Below are positions 36,465 to 47,997 of a stretch of 64,000 nt of DNA, one piece after another. The notes beneath the pieces are model-generated. The model saw only the letters and a list, made by a program, of their open reading frames with translations, searched no databases and was not told where the DNA came from. Location: NCBI GenBank assembly GCA_946811695.1, contig OX328123.1, positions 42,435,335 to 42,499,334 on the forward strand, read 5' to 3'. This stretch comes from Gonocerus acuteangulatus. Taxonomy: Eukaryota > Arthropoda > Insecta > Hemiptera > Coreidae. Every line of letters begins with the position of its first letter. Within the stretch, counting starts at the first letter, position 1. The position numbers and the translations under genes were made by a program.

Positions 36465-36647
36465 AACAGATTTTTATTACAAAACTCGTATTGAGGTTTC
36501 TTTAGCCGAATCCCAAATATTCCATCTTTGGTTACTTGATTTGGTTATGTCAAGAATAAGAATTGGACATACTAATCTCGCACGTGCTTACTCATATAAA
36601 AGAAATTCTAGGTCTCAATCCACGGGCTTTTGTGATCTATTCACAAA

Positions 36648-36892
36648 ACATATCGCACTAGTAAAAGTGCCAAAACTCAAAACCAAACTCCAGAGAAAAT
36701 GTGTCTCTATTGCCTATGTAGGGGCCTTATTAGGGGATTTAGACTGGAAGGATGACACAAATACCCACTGGTGTACAAGCTATGAAGTTTTGATGGTTGA
36801 TAAAGGTATATGCACCATGTCATTCACAGTCATAACAATGGCAGTGTTAATAAAACCGATTTTTTAGTTGTGTCACTTTAGAAATACTACTG
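36648..36892 (+). repeat. dispersed repeat family C, copy 3
   Basis: TATCGCACTAGTA at the left and TTAGAAATACTACTGCAATA at the right are inverted. The interior matches 9546-9803 (TTGCCTATGTAGGGG, TGGTGTACAAGCTATGAAG, CACCATGTCATTCACAGTCA). The open frame 36541-36867 is a by-product of this repeat. Confidence 0.6.
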
Positions 36893-37375
36893 CAATATTC
36901 ATATACATGGAAAACGGTCCTCTCTGGTATATAATTAGAGATCTTCGTGAATTTAGCCACAAAGTTTTGATATTCTTAAGAGCTACACATCTATTTTATA
37001 AAATATAATATGAAATATTTTAATTGATATTTTTATATGTGTCGATGAGTTTCTACGTATGTATTTGTCTATAAGTGTGTGTGCGTACAAACACATTTTT
37101 TGTTACTATGTTTATTGTGGAATTTAATAGCATTAAATTCATTTAAATGTGGCGGATGATCAATAATACAGTAGTTACTTCTGCCACTAGGAGCGCAGAA
37201 CTGGGCACTGTGTTCGGTTCGTCCGTTGTTATGATTGAGAGGTTTTCGCTTTTTGGCTGGACGTCTTTATCAGTCATCAAGATCAACAAGCCAAAATTTT
37301 ATATTTCATTGTATGTATTAAATAGTGTCGTACTTCGCAAATACAACACTACGAAAGAAAACTAATTTAATTTAA
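36893..37375. other. no gene recognised
   Basis: Frame 37147-37365 has no motif. Nothing recognised. Confidence 0.5.
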
Positions 37376-37403
37376 ATTTTAACGTCCATTATTATTAACT
37401 AAG

Positions 37404-37615
37404 GCCATTTTGGAGGCCCGGTGGCCATGAGCGTTAAGGCGTGAGCACTTAACACTCCAAAGGGTCGTGGGTTCGATTCCCACTAGGACTGGTGGCTTTT
37501 CTTTAGAAAAAAAAAGGCATCAGCCCTATCCTGGCTAGAAAAGGGTGGTAACCTATAGAGACCCCGCCCTAAATTAGTAGTTAATAATATATGGTCATTA
37601 AAATTTAATAAATAA
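37404..37615 (+). mobile_element. tRNA-Ser-type SINE, copy 3 (best preserved)
   Basis: 212-bp SINE with a perfect 13-bp target duplication ATTATTAACTAAG (37391-37403, 37616-37628). Head GGTGGCCATGAGCGTTAAGG resembles the A-box region of class II tRNA-Ser, and the B box is GTGGGTTCGATTCCCAC. Body: GGTGGCTTTTCTTTAGAAAA, GGCATCAGCCCTATCCTGGC. Tail: TCATTAAAATTTAATAAAT. It sits in the tail of an older minus-oriented copy (AAATTTTAACGTCCATT at 37373-37390). Confidence 0.85.
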
Positions 37616-37628
37616 ATTATTAACTAAG

Positions 37629-38725
37629 AATGAAAGAAAATTAAATGAAGTGTTTATAGTTGAGTCAGCTGTTGAAATATAAAGGAGCATAGCTATTGTG
37701 TTATTGTTTTTTATTTATGTAGATTATTTTAAGTAAATTATTCGGGAATGCAGTGTGCACTACCTACCTTCTGAGGAATATGAGGTCGAAAAATCAAAAT
37801 GTTTTGAACATCAAGTCACTCAAGCTGTACAACTTTAACTTATATCCCAGTATAATCAGAGCCTTCCTTATATGACAGTACACGGTCTGGTTTGAGATGC
37901 TTTTGCTCCATTAGATAAATCAACTTGCAATTCTGTAATATGAAGCCTTTTAGTGTCATTAGCAAAACTACCGATAGTAAAAGGGGAAATTCTGCTCCAA
38001 ATCCAAGACCTCGGAATAAATTACTTTACTGAAAACGGCTTATATAAATAACGGCGATAAAAATAAATCAACTATGATAGTTTAGGAATATTTGTTATTC
38101 TTACTAAAATAAAAAAATCGAAACATCCCTACAACTTTCCTACAAATTCAGAACCCCCACACAACATAAATAGCCATTTCCTAATGACATTACTAAATCC
38201 GGCCTAAAATGTGCTGAGGGTTGTGTAATTCCTGGCGTACATTAAGGACACGCGCTTATCTTCAGTCTTCTTAAGGCTAATCCTGGATAATGTTCCTAAC
38301 GACTCTCCGTGACAGCGACTGCACGACTTACTCCCTTCCTTGGTAATGCTTCCCTCGGGTCGAGTCACAAGGGGAAACCCAGTTCAACGGTTCGCTCTGC
38401 CGCACAAATACAAATAAAAGTTCAAGGAACTCAAGGAAGCTCAAGGAAACTTGAAGTAAATAGCTCACTGTCACAAACTGATTCATGTGGGCGTAGTTTT
38501 CTTTAGAAATTACATTGTATGTATGGTATGTTCTCCGACCTTTACCAAGCCTGTAATCCCGAGTTCTCTTCAATGTTGATTCGCTTGTTGCACTATGCTT
38601 AAAAAAAATGGATTTATCATGACCATACGGTATGGTATGTGTTGATTTATGACTATTGAACAATCTCCATATATTTCTGGACTTTTGAGCATTCTCGATT
38701 TTCTGCTGTAATGATTACCACTCGC
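37629..38725. other. no gene recognised
   Basis: AT-rich DNA. Antisense frames at 38309-38663 lack motifs. Confidence 0.55.
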
Positions 38726-38985
38726 TATATGCACCTGGGTTATTCGATATATGCAGCTAGACTAGCTTTTTATGCACCTGGACTATCGTAATGTGCAGCT
38801 GGACTATCGTTATATGCAGCTGGACAATCCTTATGTGGAGCTAAAGTATCGTTATATGCAGCTGGACTATCATTATGTGCAGTTGGATTATCGTTATGTG
38901 CAGCTGGACTATCGTTATATGCAGCTGGACTATCGTTATGTGCAGCTGGACTATCGTTATATGCACCTGGCCTATACGTAGATCA
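38726..38985 (+). repeat. 21-bp minisatellite, about 12 units
   Basis: Tandem units of about 21 bp with consensus TATRTGCAGCTGGACTATCG. Two variants (TTATATGCAG and TTATGTGCAG) partly alternate. As 21 is a multiple of three, all six frames stay open and encode heptapeptide repeats. No start or context suggests translation. Confidence 0.9.
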
Positions 38986-39441
38986 ATCTCTACATATTCT
39001 GAGACTGTCAATGATTCATTATATGCTGCTGAGTATTCTGCAGTACGATTCTTCATGTCATCCATACCATGTCAAGCTACCGAATTAGAAACTAGCGAAC
39101 GAACACATTCGATACATTGACGAAGACAATTTTTCGTCATTTCGACATTGACGAATTCTTTATTTAAGGCATTATTGGCTACTGTTACATGATTTATGTA
39201 ATATTGAAAACTACCTTGAACTATGATTCCTAGTTGTTGCAAATACCTTGGTTTATATTAACTTTAACCCCTAGACATGTGCAACAACAGTCATAGTTTC
39301 CATTAAAAAAGTCCGAATCCCAGGAACTGTGTGATCTTAAAGCGTTTTCGTTCTTAATTTTAGTGTCATTTGGAAACCTTCGAAAAGAACCAGCTAATGC
39401 TTTGCCTTAATCTTTCGGAAATAACGTAAACACGCGTAAAA
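38986..39441. other. Helitron-like 5' fragment, otherwise nothing
   Basis: 39308-39400 (AAAAAGTCCGAATCCCAGG, ACTGTGTGATCTTAAAGCG) matches the 5' end of the Helitron-like family at 48918/50957. The rest is featureless. Confidence 0.4.
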
Positions 39442-39939
39442 ATGTGGCCCAAACCAAAAATTACTATTGGCTATTACTTTACTGCTGAGCATCCGATACG
39501 ATCATTAACACAAATATGCTATTGGGATTACAATATACATTTAATATCAAAAATAGTTATACGCTTATACATACATAGTTATATGCACTTATACATTTAT
39601 ATGACATTTATCTTACTTGACTTCATTCTTAGTTATACTTACATATACAAAACTAAAGATGAAATCTTAAAGCGAAGCAAGATCATAGACGCTACCACAG
39701 GAAACTGGCAGTATCCTACACGAAAATTACTCAATTTTAGCACCGATTTGTCTGCATTAAATGACTGTATCAAAAAAAGAAAAACAAATCGCATTTGTAG
39801 GAAATTCAATAAGCTTGTGGATAGCTTTTTTATATGTACTGCGATAGCCCAACCTGTTTCGAGATATACAAGAATATATCCGAGAACCCCCCAAAAAAAC
39901 TCGTTTACTCAATTTTTCTCACATACTTCAACAGTGTAG
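39442..39939 (+). other. unrecognised open reading frame, 165 codons
   Basis: Long for this AT-rich region. The first half is hydrophobic and Tyr/Ile-rich, probably AT-driven. The part from about residue 70 is more protein-like (TKDEILKRSKIIDATTGNW, then a Lys/Arg-rich KKRKTNRICRKFNKL). It ends about 180 bp upstream of a decayed PLE 3' end, so it may be a PLE coding relic, but I recognise no motif. Confidence 0.25.
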
Positions 39940-40119
39940 AACTACAATGCGTTGTGAACAACTACTGATCATAATTTATTAAAAAAAAAAAATTAAAAAA
40001 AACATTGTTTACCTAATACGTACCTATTGTACATAAAAAATTGTTTTTCGACCTATTATCATGACGTAATTTTTTTCTTTCTGTTGTGACTATTCATGTT
40101 TGTAATTATGAATTTTTAT

Positions 40120-40290
40120 TATTCAGCTGAACAAGGTTGTCGAAGAGCATCTTGAAACGTTCGAAATTTAGATGTTTCTGAAAATTTGAGAAAAAATCAA
40201 TATTTCCGGTTTTCCTCCCTATTCTCCCAAATTCCATCCCCAACATTCTTTGAGTTATTGTCACCTAAACAGCTAACTATCATCATCTCA
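40120..40290 (+). mobile_element. Penelope-like 3' end, decayed
   Basis: TTCAGCTGAACAAGGTTGTC, then CTTGAAACGTTCGAA (decayed hammerhead: CUGANGA is CTGAACA) and TCACCTAAACAGCTAACTAT match the PLE 3' end order at 2791-2905. Confidence 0.55.
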
Positions 40291-40295
40291 TTATC

Positions 40296-41405
40296 TAGGC
40301 GCACGGTAGTGCGCCAGGCCAAGTTCCGGCCTAAGCCTACTGTGTGTATATTACAGGAGGTCTTAGAGCCGATATTTAACCTATCATAACATTCAACCAA
40401 GTAAAGATAAAGTTATGAAATTTTACACAGGTATTATACTACTAGATGTGAGGAAAATTGGAAATTTTCATAATTCTACATCGAATAGTTTCTGAGATAT
40501 AAGCGATCGAAAATCGGGATTTATAGGACTCACTCACTGACTGACTCATCAAAATAATTAGGCACTTCCCATGATGCTAGAGACTTGAAATTTTGCAGGA
40601 TTGTAGGTATAAGGGCGTCATTAACGGAAAAAATCGAAAAATCCTGAAAAGTTATGTTTGACTCCGCTTCCGGGGTGGGTGAGGGTGCCAGTTTTGTACT
40701 TCCTTCGGAAACCCATGATGTGGGGTATCAAATGAATCGTCTCGGTATGAAGAACCTATATTTCATGTTTTAAGAAACACTTAGAGGCCTATAGGCTTGG
40801 TCAAAATCTTATACCTGCTGTCTGTTTGTTCCTTATACAAATCCGAACCGTTTGACCGATTTTGACCAAACTTGGGACACAGGTGGGTCTTGATACGGGG
40901 AGAATCATAGGCTAGGTTAAATTGTCTATCAGCTCTCTGGCTGTCTGTTTGTTCCTTATACAAATACACACCGTTTAGCCAATTTTGACAAAACTTGGCA
41001 AACAGGTAGGTCTTTATCCCGGGAGTGCTATAGGCTAGGTCAAAATCGTCTATCAGCTGTCTGTCTGCATGTTTGTTCCTTACACAAATTCACACCGTTT
41101 GACCGATTTTAACCTAACTTGGCACACGGGTAGGTCTTGCTCCGGGAATGCACAAGGCTAGGTCAAAATCGTCTATGAGCTGTCTCTCTGCATGTTTGTT
41201 CCTTATACAAATCCACACCGTTTGGCCTATTTTGACCACACAGGTAGGTCTTGATACGGGATTGTCATATTACCTATGACGTTTTTACTTTTCCTTCCAT
41301 CGGAAAGCCATCATTCCTTCTGAAACCCATCATATGGGGTATCAAATGAATCGTCCTGGCAGGGAGAACCTATATTTGATGCTTTAAGAAATATTTCGAC
41401 GCCTC
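40296..41405. repeat. repeat element with a 4x tandem array of about 125 bp
   Basis: About 1.1 kb of repeat-type DNA. The core (about 40780-41270) is four units of roughly 123-126 bp, each with TCTGTTTGTTCCTTA, CACCGTTTGACCGATTTT, ACTTGGCACACAGGTAGGTC and GGCTAGGTCAAAATCGTCTA. The array is bracketed by direct repeats of about 90 bp (GGGGTATCAAATGAATCGTC and AACCTATATTT at about 40720-40790 and 41335-41400). The repeated phrasing is of the kind seen in non-autonomous arthropod repeats, but I cannot name the family. Confidence 0.6.
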
Positions 41406-41885
41406 TTAACAACAACAGGTGTGAATTCTTTCTTAAACGTTGTAAATAAAGTAGTAGGGGTTTACTGCATAATATACTTGAAAGCAGATACTAAGTTTTC
41501 AAAGTCGAGTCATCTAAATAACAAAGTTTAGGATTACAAACCCAAAACGTATCGTCTTTGTTCTTATCTTTTTCTTGAAGGCCTTCTACACTTTCCCTAT
41601 TGTGATCTTTATCCTTAGGATAAAGTTTCTGTGTTTTACAGTGTAATAGTTTAGCTAAGAGAGCAATCAATTTGTCCTCTAGAGTACTCTCATCTGGAAG
41701 AGCTTCTAACTTTTCCAGTCTAGTGCTTAGATGTAGATAGGTATGCTACTTATTGGTATCAAATATCAAGCAGTAAGGAGAACTTTATGGAGAATCCAAA
41801 GACCCTGATTTTATATGAAGTACATAACCCAGCAGGTATGCGACAACTAAATTTTAATTAATACTTCGAAAAAAGTAATGACATC
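41406..41885. other. no gene recognised
   Basis: AT-rich DNA, nothing recognised. Confidence 0.55.
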
Positions 41886-42425
41886 CCCAAAAAAACACAA
41901 ATACATAAAAGTGAAATAGAGGCCAAGTTCCTCCCCCCCCCCCCTTTAAAAACAACGATAAAAATACTTATATCCAGTTACTAAAATATCACTTTCCTCA
42001 AGCAGGTATATTCTTAAACTTGGCAATGTTTAGTTTTTCTCTAAAGAAAATTTCCGCACAAATATAACATTGCCCAGTTTAAGAATATACCTGGTTGAGG
42101 AAAATGATATTTTAGTAACTGGATATAAGTATTTTTATTGTTGTTTTTAAATTTCAGTTGAAGTGTCTGTACTGTTCTTAGTAAGTAACTAATAGGTCTT
42201 CTAAGTAATGAACTTGGACATTTCTTTAATTGTATCATCTCTTGTATTGGCAAATATATTTGGTTGAAAACACTAACTCATACTACTTTTTTGGAGTGTT
42301 GGCTGGTAAGGTGTTTTTGGGGGGTTTTAGGAGGGGATATTTCTCGCTTTTTGGGGAGGGTCGTGTTTCTTTGGGGGGGAGGAACTTGGCCTCTATTTCA
42401 CATTTATGTTTTTTGGGGGGATTAA
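41886..42425. repeat. asymmetric fold-back palindrome
   Basis: The left arm (about 41886-42030) is the reverse complement of two blocks to the right: GTATATTCTTAAACTTGGCA, ATATCCAGTTACTAAAATAT pair with 42064-42150, and GAAATAGAGGCCAAGTTCCT pairs with about 42380-42402. The right arm carries about 230 extra bp, some very G-rich (42315-42420). No coding capacity. Confidence 0.65.
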
Positions 42426-42464
42426 TTCTAAAATTTCTTTTAAGAAACTAAAGGTATTTGTTTT

Positions 42465-42608
42465 TTTCTTTTTACAGCGAACCATCATCTGGGCCATTAG
42501 CGCCGAAGACATCCGTAGTAGAGCCGGGAATTTTCTCAACGGGTTCTGGCATAAGAAAAATCACTGCTCCAATTGGGAATCGAACCTACCATCCCCCCCC
42601 CCCCAAAA
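42465..42608 (-). mobile_element. tRNA-Glu-type SINE, partial
   Basis: GGGCCATTAGCGCCGA, GACATCC, GGGAATTTTCTCAACGGGTT and the B box TTGGGAATCGAACC (plus sense) match the SINE at 13428. The head is cut where a C-run begins (42592). Confidence 0.65.
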
Positions 42609-42611
42609 AAG

Positions 42612-43780
42612 TGAAGTGATCCAAAAAAAAAATAATTTGAATGCTTGACTATTTTTTATTTTTTGATATGTTTTTACTACACAAACTGGGAGTCAAAACA
42701 GATGTTTTAAATGTTATCTATCACCGTTTACGTGTGGCGGCCAGTTTTGTTTTGAATCACGTAGCGATTTTTCTTTTTGAAGACGTTTGCGTTAAATTGA
42801 TTATCTCTGGACTGCATCATGCTAGAAGATTGGAACTGACAACATTTCTTTCAGTACTCTCTCCCCTACAAAACTGTTTCGCAGCCATAATTCCCTATGC
42901 AAATCTTACCAATCTAGATGGTCCAGTAACAACTGAGATATACAACCTCAAACTTTACAAAAGTTTAGAAAATCGATAATTCATAACATGGTTCTGACTC
43001 CAATATCAATGCTGACATTTTTACTCCACTTTGCTAATATATAGGGCTACATAATGTGTAGAAATCATAGATTTTTATCCAGTCCCATCTGAGATATACA
43101 ACCTCAAACTTTATAAAATTGAAATTTAAAAAATTCATAACTTGGTTCAGAGTCAAATACCGAAAATGAAACTTATGCTCCAATTTGCTACTATATAGGC
43201 CTACATAATCGGTAAAATCATGAATTTTTATCCAGTCCCATCTGAGATATACAACCTCAAATTTTACAAACTTTAAAACAATTAAAAATTCCAAAATTCA
43301 TAAAGCATTAAGGAGTGAGTTCTCAATGCTGATACTCGAAGAAATGCGAATACCTAATGATATCTTACTGCAAAAAAAAATATTAACTCTGGTAAAAATC
43401 TCCTTCATGGTTTTTTTAATTTCTAAAAAGTGGAATCCCTCAATTTTCGACCCCCAACTTTGGTGACTGGTAAGATTTGCATGAGGAATTATGGCTATGA
43501 AACAGTTTTGTAGGGGCGAGAGTACTGAAAGAAATGATGTCAGTTCCAATCTTGTAGCATGATGCAGTCCAGAGATAATCAATTTAACGCAAACGTCTTT
43601 AAAGCGAAAAATCGCTACATGATTCAAAACAAAACCGGCCTCCGCACGTAAACGGTGAAAGATAAAAAAAAAAATAATAAAAATAAATAAAATAAAAAAA
43701 ATCCCAGTTTGTGTAGAAAAAACATTCCAAAAAATAAAATAAATTAAAAATGATGAAGCAATCTACCTTGGATCACTTCA
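42612..43780. mobile_element. fold-back element with 300-bp inverted repeats and internal 158-bp tandem
   Basis: Both ends start TGAAGTGATCCAA. The arms (about 42612-42920 and 43465-43780) share CTACACAAACTGGGA, GAATCACGTAGCGATTTTTC and TTAAATTGATTATCTCTGGA. Between them are two full units and part of a third of a 158-bp tandem repeat starting GAGATATACAACCTCAAA (42931, 43089, 43247). The antisense frames at 42641-42979 and 43298-43627 encode similar peptides because the arms are inverted copies. No clear target duplication. Confidence 0.7.
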
Positions 43781-46518
43781 TATGGATTGACCCAACAGTG
43801 TTTGTCTACTATTTTTTCCTCCGAATGGAGGCCGAAGAATTGAAATCAATACCTATTGTCATAACTAATTAATGAATGACTCTTCACTAAATACTCCATG
43901 ATGAATAGAAGGAACTAATGAATGAAACCAATCATTAAACAGTGCCGCCCTAAACAGTTCTCGATGACTTGTCCATTCAAATATACACCGCTCTTTAGAC
44001 AAAACGCTGGGCCAGGAAATATTTACTTTTCCCTCTCATGACAATATAAAAAAAAATGAATAAATAAAATAATTAAGGATCTACGTCATCTTAGCGTATC
44101 TTATAAGAAAAAAAACAACCACAGTGTTAAACATGAAGCAGTATTACCAATAGTTACCTAATACATCATTCAATAAGTTTCGCCAATGCAACAACTAATC
44201 TGAAAATTGATAAAAATTGAGCTCAACTAGTTTAAATCTTCGGAAGTTTCTTATGGATCTCAACTCAGAGTAAACATCGTGAGTAAAGATTGTTCTGCTG
44301 TGTTTTTTTGTTTTGATTTTTGCACACAAACACATACACACTGGGTATCTAAGTTAGGAGGTGAAAACATAATAATTCATATTCTAAAAGTAAAATAAAT
44401 AATGTATAAATAAAATCTAAAAATAGACATTAACACGAAAAAAATGTTAATCCTGACAGGAAAAAAATGAATAATGTTCCCTTCCATTACTCTTTTTTTC
44501 GCTTACATTAAAAATGCTTTTAGGCACATTGAAAATGCCTTATAAATTCTATCGAAAACATTTAAAATTTATAACTATTATAAATAACCTGTTTTTTTTG
44601 TTGTTTTTTTTTAACGGCGCATCGAAAATCTCGGCCATTAGCGCCAAATAATCTTTTTTCTTTAGAATTGAATGTTTAAGTATTTATAAATAAACAGTTT
44701 GCTCTTTTTGCTTAGCACAAGGCAACGTTGTTTAGGCAACGTCATTAGACAAGAGAGGAATGGAGGTGGAGGAAGAATGAACTTGACAGTGTTTTTCTAT
44801 ACATGCATGACGAGGAAAATGATATTTGACATTAATAAGTTGTTGACTTGTGCGTTAATGCCTCATCTTAATTGAATGATTTCCTAATTATTCCTAAGAA
44901 GAATAAATCATTATTAATTTTACTATGTTTCAGGTCAAATTAAGGCTTCTTGAGGAGTCTAAAAACTTCAAAACATTCAGCATTTTCATGTGTAGATGAC
45001 AAAAAGGTCAAACGTCCTTATGAAAAGAAAAGAAAAGTGAAGTAAACGATTTCTTACAAGTGACTGCTTTGTGCGAAAAGGTAAATAAATAATTTCATAA
45101 AACATATATTTAATGCAAATAAAAAAAAAATACATAATGTAAACTTCTTACAGGGAGTGAGATATATAAGTAGAGCAGATTTACATTTTCAGAAGGCATT
45201 AGGTAAACCAGAAACGAGGTTTTTATCAGCAACTTTCCTTCTTTTTAGTATGAAATAAAGAAAGTTCATTTTTCTATCCGAGTCCTACGCAGGTCAGGAA
45301 ATGGGTCTTGTGGAGTTAGTTGCCTGGGAAAAAAGAACTCGAGTGCTCGAGTATTGGGGAAGCGATGGGAAGAAAGTATTCCACTAAAAAGGATTTCCCA
45401 CAACCTCCCCGCAAACTTGCTAAAAAACTTCTAAATTCCTCTTTGTTCTCATCTTACGAATGGAATTATTATGTAAAAAAAAGTGTATTTACGCACCCTA
45501 AATATAAAATGCTTTCACTGAATTATCATTATCAGGGAAATTTTATTAGTAGGATTGTAAGAGTGTTCAGGCTTCAGAAGTGTCCGGTGGTCCATGAAGA
45601 CATCTTTCAATTCAAAGTGATCCCTTTTTAAGATAACGTACCGTTTTTCGTTTCATTTTTTTTTTAAGAGGAAACCAATATTTATATTACAAGTCGGGAG
45701 ATGTGGGAATGGACCAAAAAAATTCCCCTCTTGGTTTAGAAATGTGTTACTGTCAAGTAAATACAATTAGACATTTTCAAATATTAAGATAAAAAAATCA
45801 GATATGTTTACGACAACAAAGGGACATTTTCTGAACATAAATAAACAAGAGTAAAGTATATTCAAGAAAAACCTTACCTCCACATGAATACCGTAAGTTA
45901 TATCTGGCATCTGCATCATGTATTCTGTCGAATATTTTTGGAGGCGTATGCCTTAAGAAGAGCAGTGCGTGTAAACTGGCCCAGCGGGACGCAAGTCATC
46001 TGGCTGATTAGTTTTCATAGAAACTATTGATGCATATATAGAAATGCACAACTATTAACATTCATTTCTAATGTCAAAATTCATGCTATTCGGGAACCTC
46101 TTAAGAGTTTTAGTTTCAAAGAGCGAGATTTAGATGTCAAAGAGCGAGCCGCATGAACAATAGTGAACAGATTACACGCTGAATATGTATGAAAAAATCA
46201 TCTAAAGAAGCTGAGATACACTCTTTTACCACATAGACACCAACTATAAAATATGTTCAAGATTGTGCTTGCTAGTATGCCAGTTTGCATTAACTGCGTT
46301 CGGCTACGAAACATGTAATAATACCTAGGACGCAAATTATTTTCCTCAACTCAAAGGATCGACTGTATCTCCAACGAAAACGTACGTTGGTAGTCAATTT
46401 AAACACAAAATTTTATTTGAAATTTACATTACACCCCTTAAGCACGTTCCCATCCGTAATGATTGTAACTGCAAGTTTACGTCACAAGAATACAACTATC
46501 TTGGAAAGGAAAAAAGTT
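43781..46518. other. no gene recognised; one SINE fragment
   Basis: AT-rich DNA. A fragment at 44598-44650 (T-run, AACGGCGCATC, TCGGCCATTAGCGCC) is the 3' part of a tRNA-Glu-type SINE. An open frame at 45320-45631 (103 codons, basic, no motif, non-ATG first codon) is not supported as a gene. Confidence 0.5.
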
Positions 46519-46624
46519 TATTCATTTTATTTTAACGTCCATTCGTACATAACAAAGATTTCGTGGTAGGTTATTCATTGGTTACCACCCTTTTCCATCC
46601 AGGATAGGGCTTATGCCTTTTCTT
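46519..46624 (-). mobile_element. tRNA-Ser-type SINE, 3' part
   Basis: TTTTAACGTCCATTCGTACA, GGTTACCACCC and ATCCAGGATAGGGCTTATGC match the minus-oriented copy at 53236. It is cut where Helitron-like copy A begins. A weak continuation (GAAAGCCATTACCC at about 48433) suggests that Helitron landed in this SINE. Confidence 0.65.
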
Positions 46625-46766
46625 TTAGCGCGGTTCCTCCCTCCCTCATAGGGAGGAACCCCGCTTATAGGGTTGATACAATGAAACAATCCGGAAGTGC
46701 CGACTAGAAAATTTTGCGTTTCAGAACCCCTGGAAACCAAAAATAATGGTAGTTCAAATTTGTATA

Positions 46767-46767
46767 C

Positions 46768-46837
<70 letters not shown>
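46767..46837. repeat. (TA)n microsatellite
   Basis: About 35 TA units with one AA interruption, inside Helitron-like copy A at the place where copies B and C also carry TA-rich tracts. Confidence 0.95.
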
Positions 46838-46841
<4 letters not shown>

Positions 46842-47997
46842 CTGTTCGCGCATTTCTGGCTTCCCTGATGGTCCGATTTTGATGAAATTTGGAACAAAAA
46901 TCCGTCGTCCAATTTGAAAGGTCAAGTTCGTTAACCAGCGAAATCCGCCCACTGGAAGATGGCATTTGGGGCGAAATTCACGCAAAAAAAATCGTAACGC
47001 TTACGTTTTTGAGTTCATAAGCTTGTGAGAACTCTTTTTATAGGCTTCTTGGGCTGGGAAAACGAATGGAACCATTTTCAAGGCGATAGCTTTAACCGTT
47101 TTCGAGAAAATTGGAAAAATAGTTTTTGAATACCGTTTTTGGTTTGGGTACTTAGAATTACGGGATATGTTGAAAGTTTTGTTACGTTTGGAGTTAAGGA
47201 AGGGTTAGAATAAAATATTTTATGAACAGACATGAAAAGTTTTGGGAACTTCGTATACTTTCATTAATATCTCGAACACGGTTGGGAAATCGTGGTAAGT
47301 GGATAGAAGCTATTTAAAAGCTTACTAAATTCTCTACAAAAATGATTCTAAAACTATTTTTGATTAGGTTATGTCAATCGGAGAAATAAGTGCTTAAAAC
47401 TTCAAATACGTCTGTTTTGTTCTTATGAACGGGTTTTTGTCGTTCTTTTTGTAATTTTTGTCTCTTTCCCTTCGTTTTTTATTGCTTTTTATTTTTGTAA
47501 TTTCTTATGTTGGGAAAATTTTGTGTGTAAAACAGGATATGAAAAATTAGACCAATTTTCTGTTGCTAGAAATAATGTAAATTTTGGGAACTTTCATTAA
47601 TATCTCGAAAACGGTTGAAAATCTTGATAAACGGAAGAATACCATTAGAAAGCTTATTAAATGCTCTACATAAAAGGTTCTAATGAAAGTTTTGATTAGG
47701 CGATGACAATCGGAGAAATAAGAGCTTAAAGCTTTAAAGTAATTGATTTCGCTTATTCGAACTGTTCTTTTTGTCTGTTTTTTATTCCTTGTTATTTTTT
47801 AATTGCTTATAGTTGGATAATGTATTCGAAAATAAAACAGGTTTAGTAAAATAACAAAAACAATTTATTGTTAGAAATATAAAGTTCCAAGATTCCAAGA
47901 CCTTGTAACTAGCGGGAAAGTTTCTAGTGTTGCCGACCCTTCCAGGTAAGATTGTAAATCCTACCTTTCAAGACTGGTGGAACCAAAATAATAACTG

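Larger units (their letters stand above)
35634..36532. mobile_element. Penelope-like end pair in inverted orientation
   Basis: 899-bp insertion flanked by an 11-bp duplication TACTTGATTTG (35623-35633, 36533-36543). A plus-oriented PLE 3' end (about 36001-36530) is joined to an inverted copy of its last about 320 bp (about 35645-35960). The arms share TTTAGCCGAATCCCAA, the hammerhead, ACAGATCTATAAATACAATT and AGAACTAATTTCTAGATATA. PLEs are known to carry such terminal repeats in direct or inverted orientation. No coding region remains. Confidence 0.75.

Noticed and set aside
38772..38981. Open frame of heptapeptide repeats
   Set aside because: Consequence of the 21-bp tandem unit, open in all frames, with no gene context.
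38726..41270. CRISPR-like arrays
   Set aside because: The repeats at 38726 and 40780 are direct tandems without unique spacers, and this is animal DNA.
42641..43627. Two similar antiparallel protein frames suggesting a gene pair
   Set aside because: They are the two arms of one inverted repeat; no motif or start context.
45320..45631. 103-codon open frame as a host gene
   Set aside because: No ATG at its first codon, no recognisable domain, no supporting structure around it.
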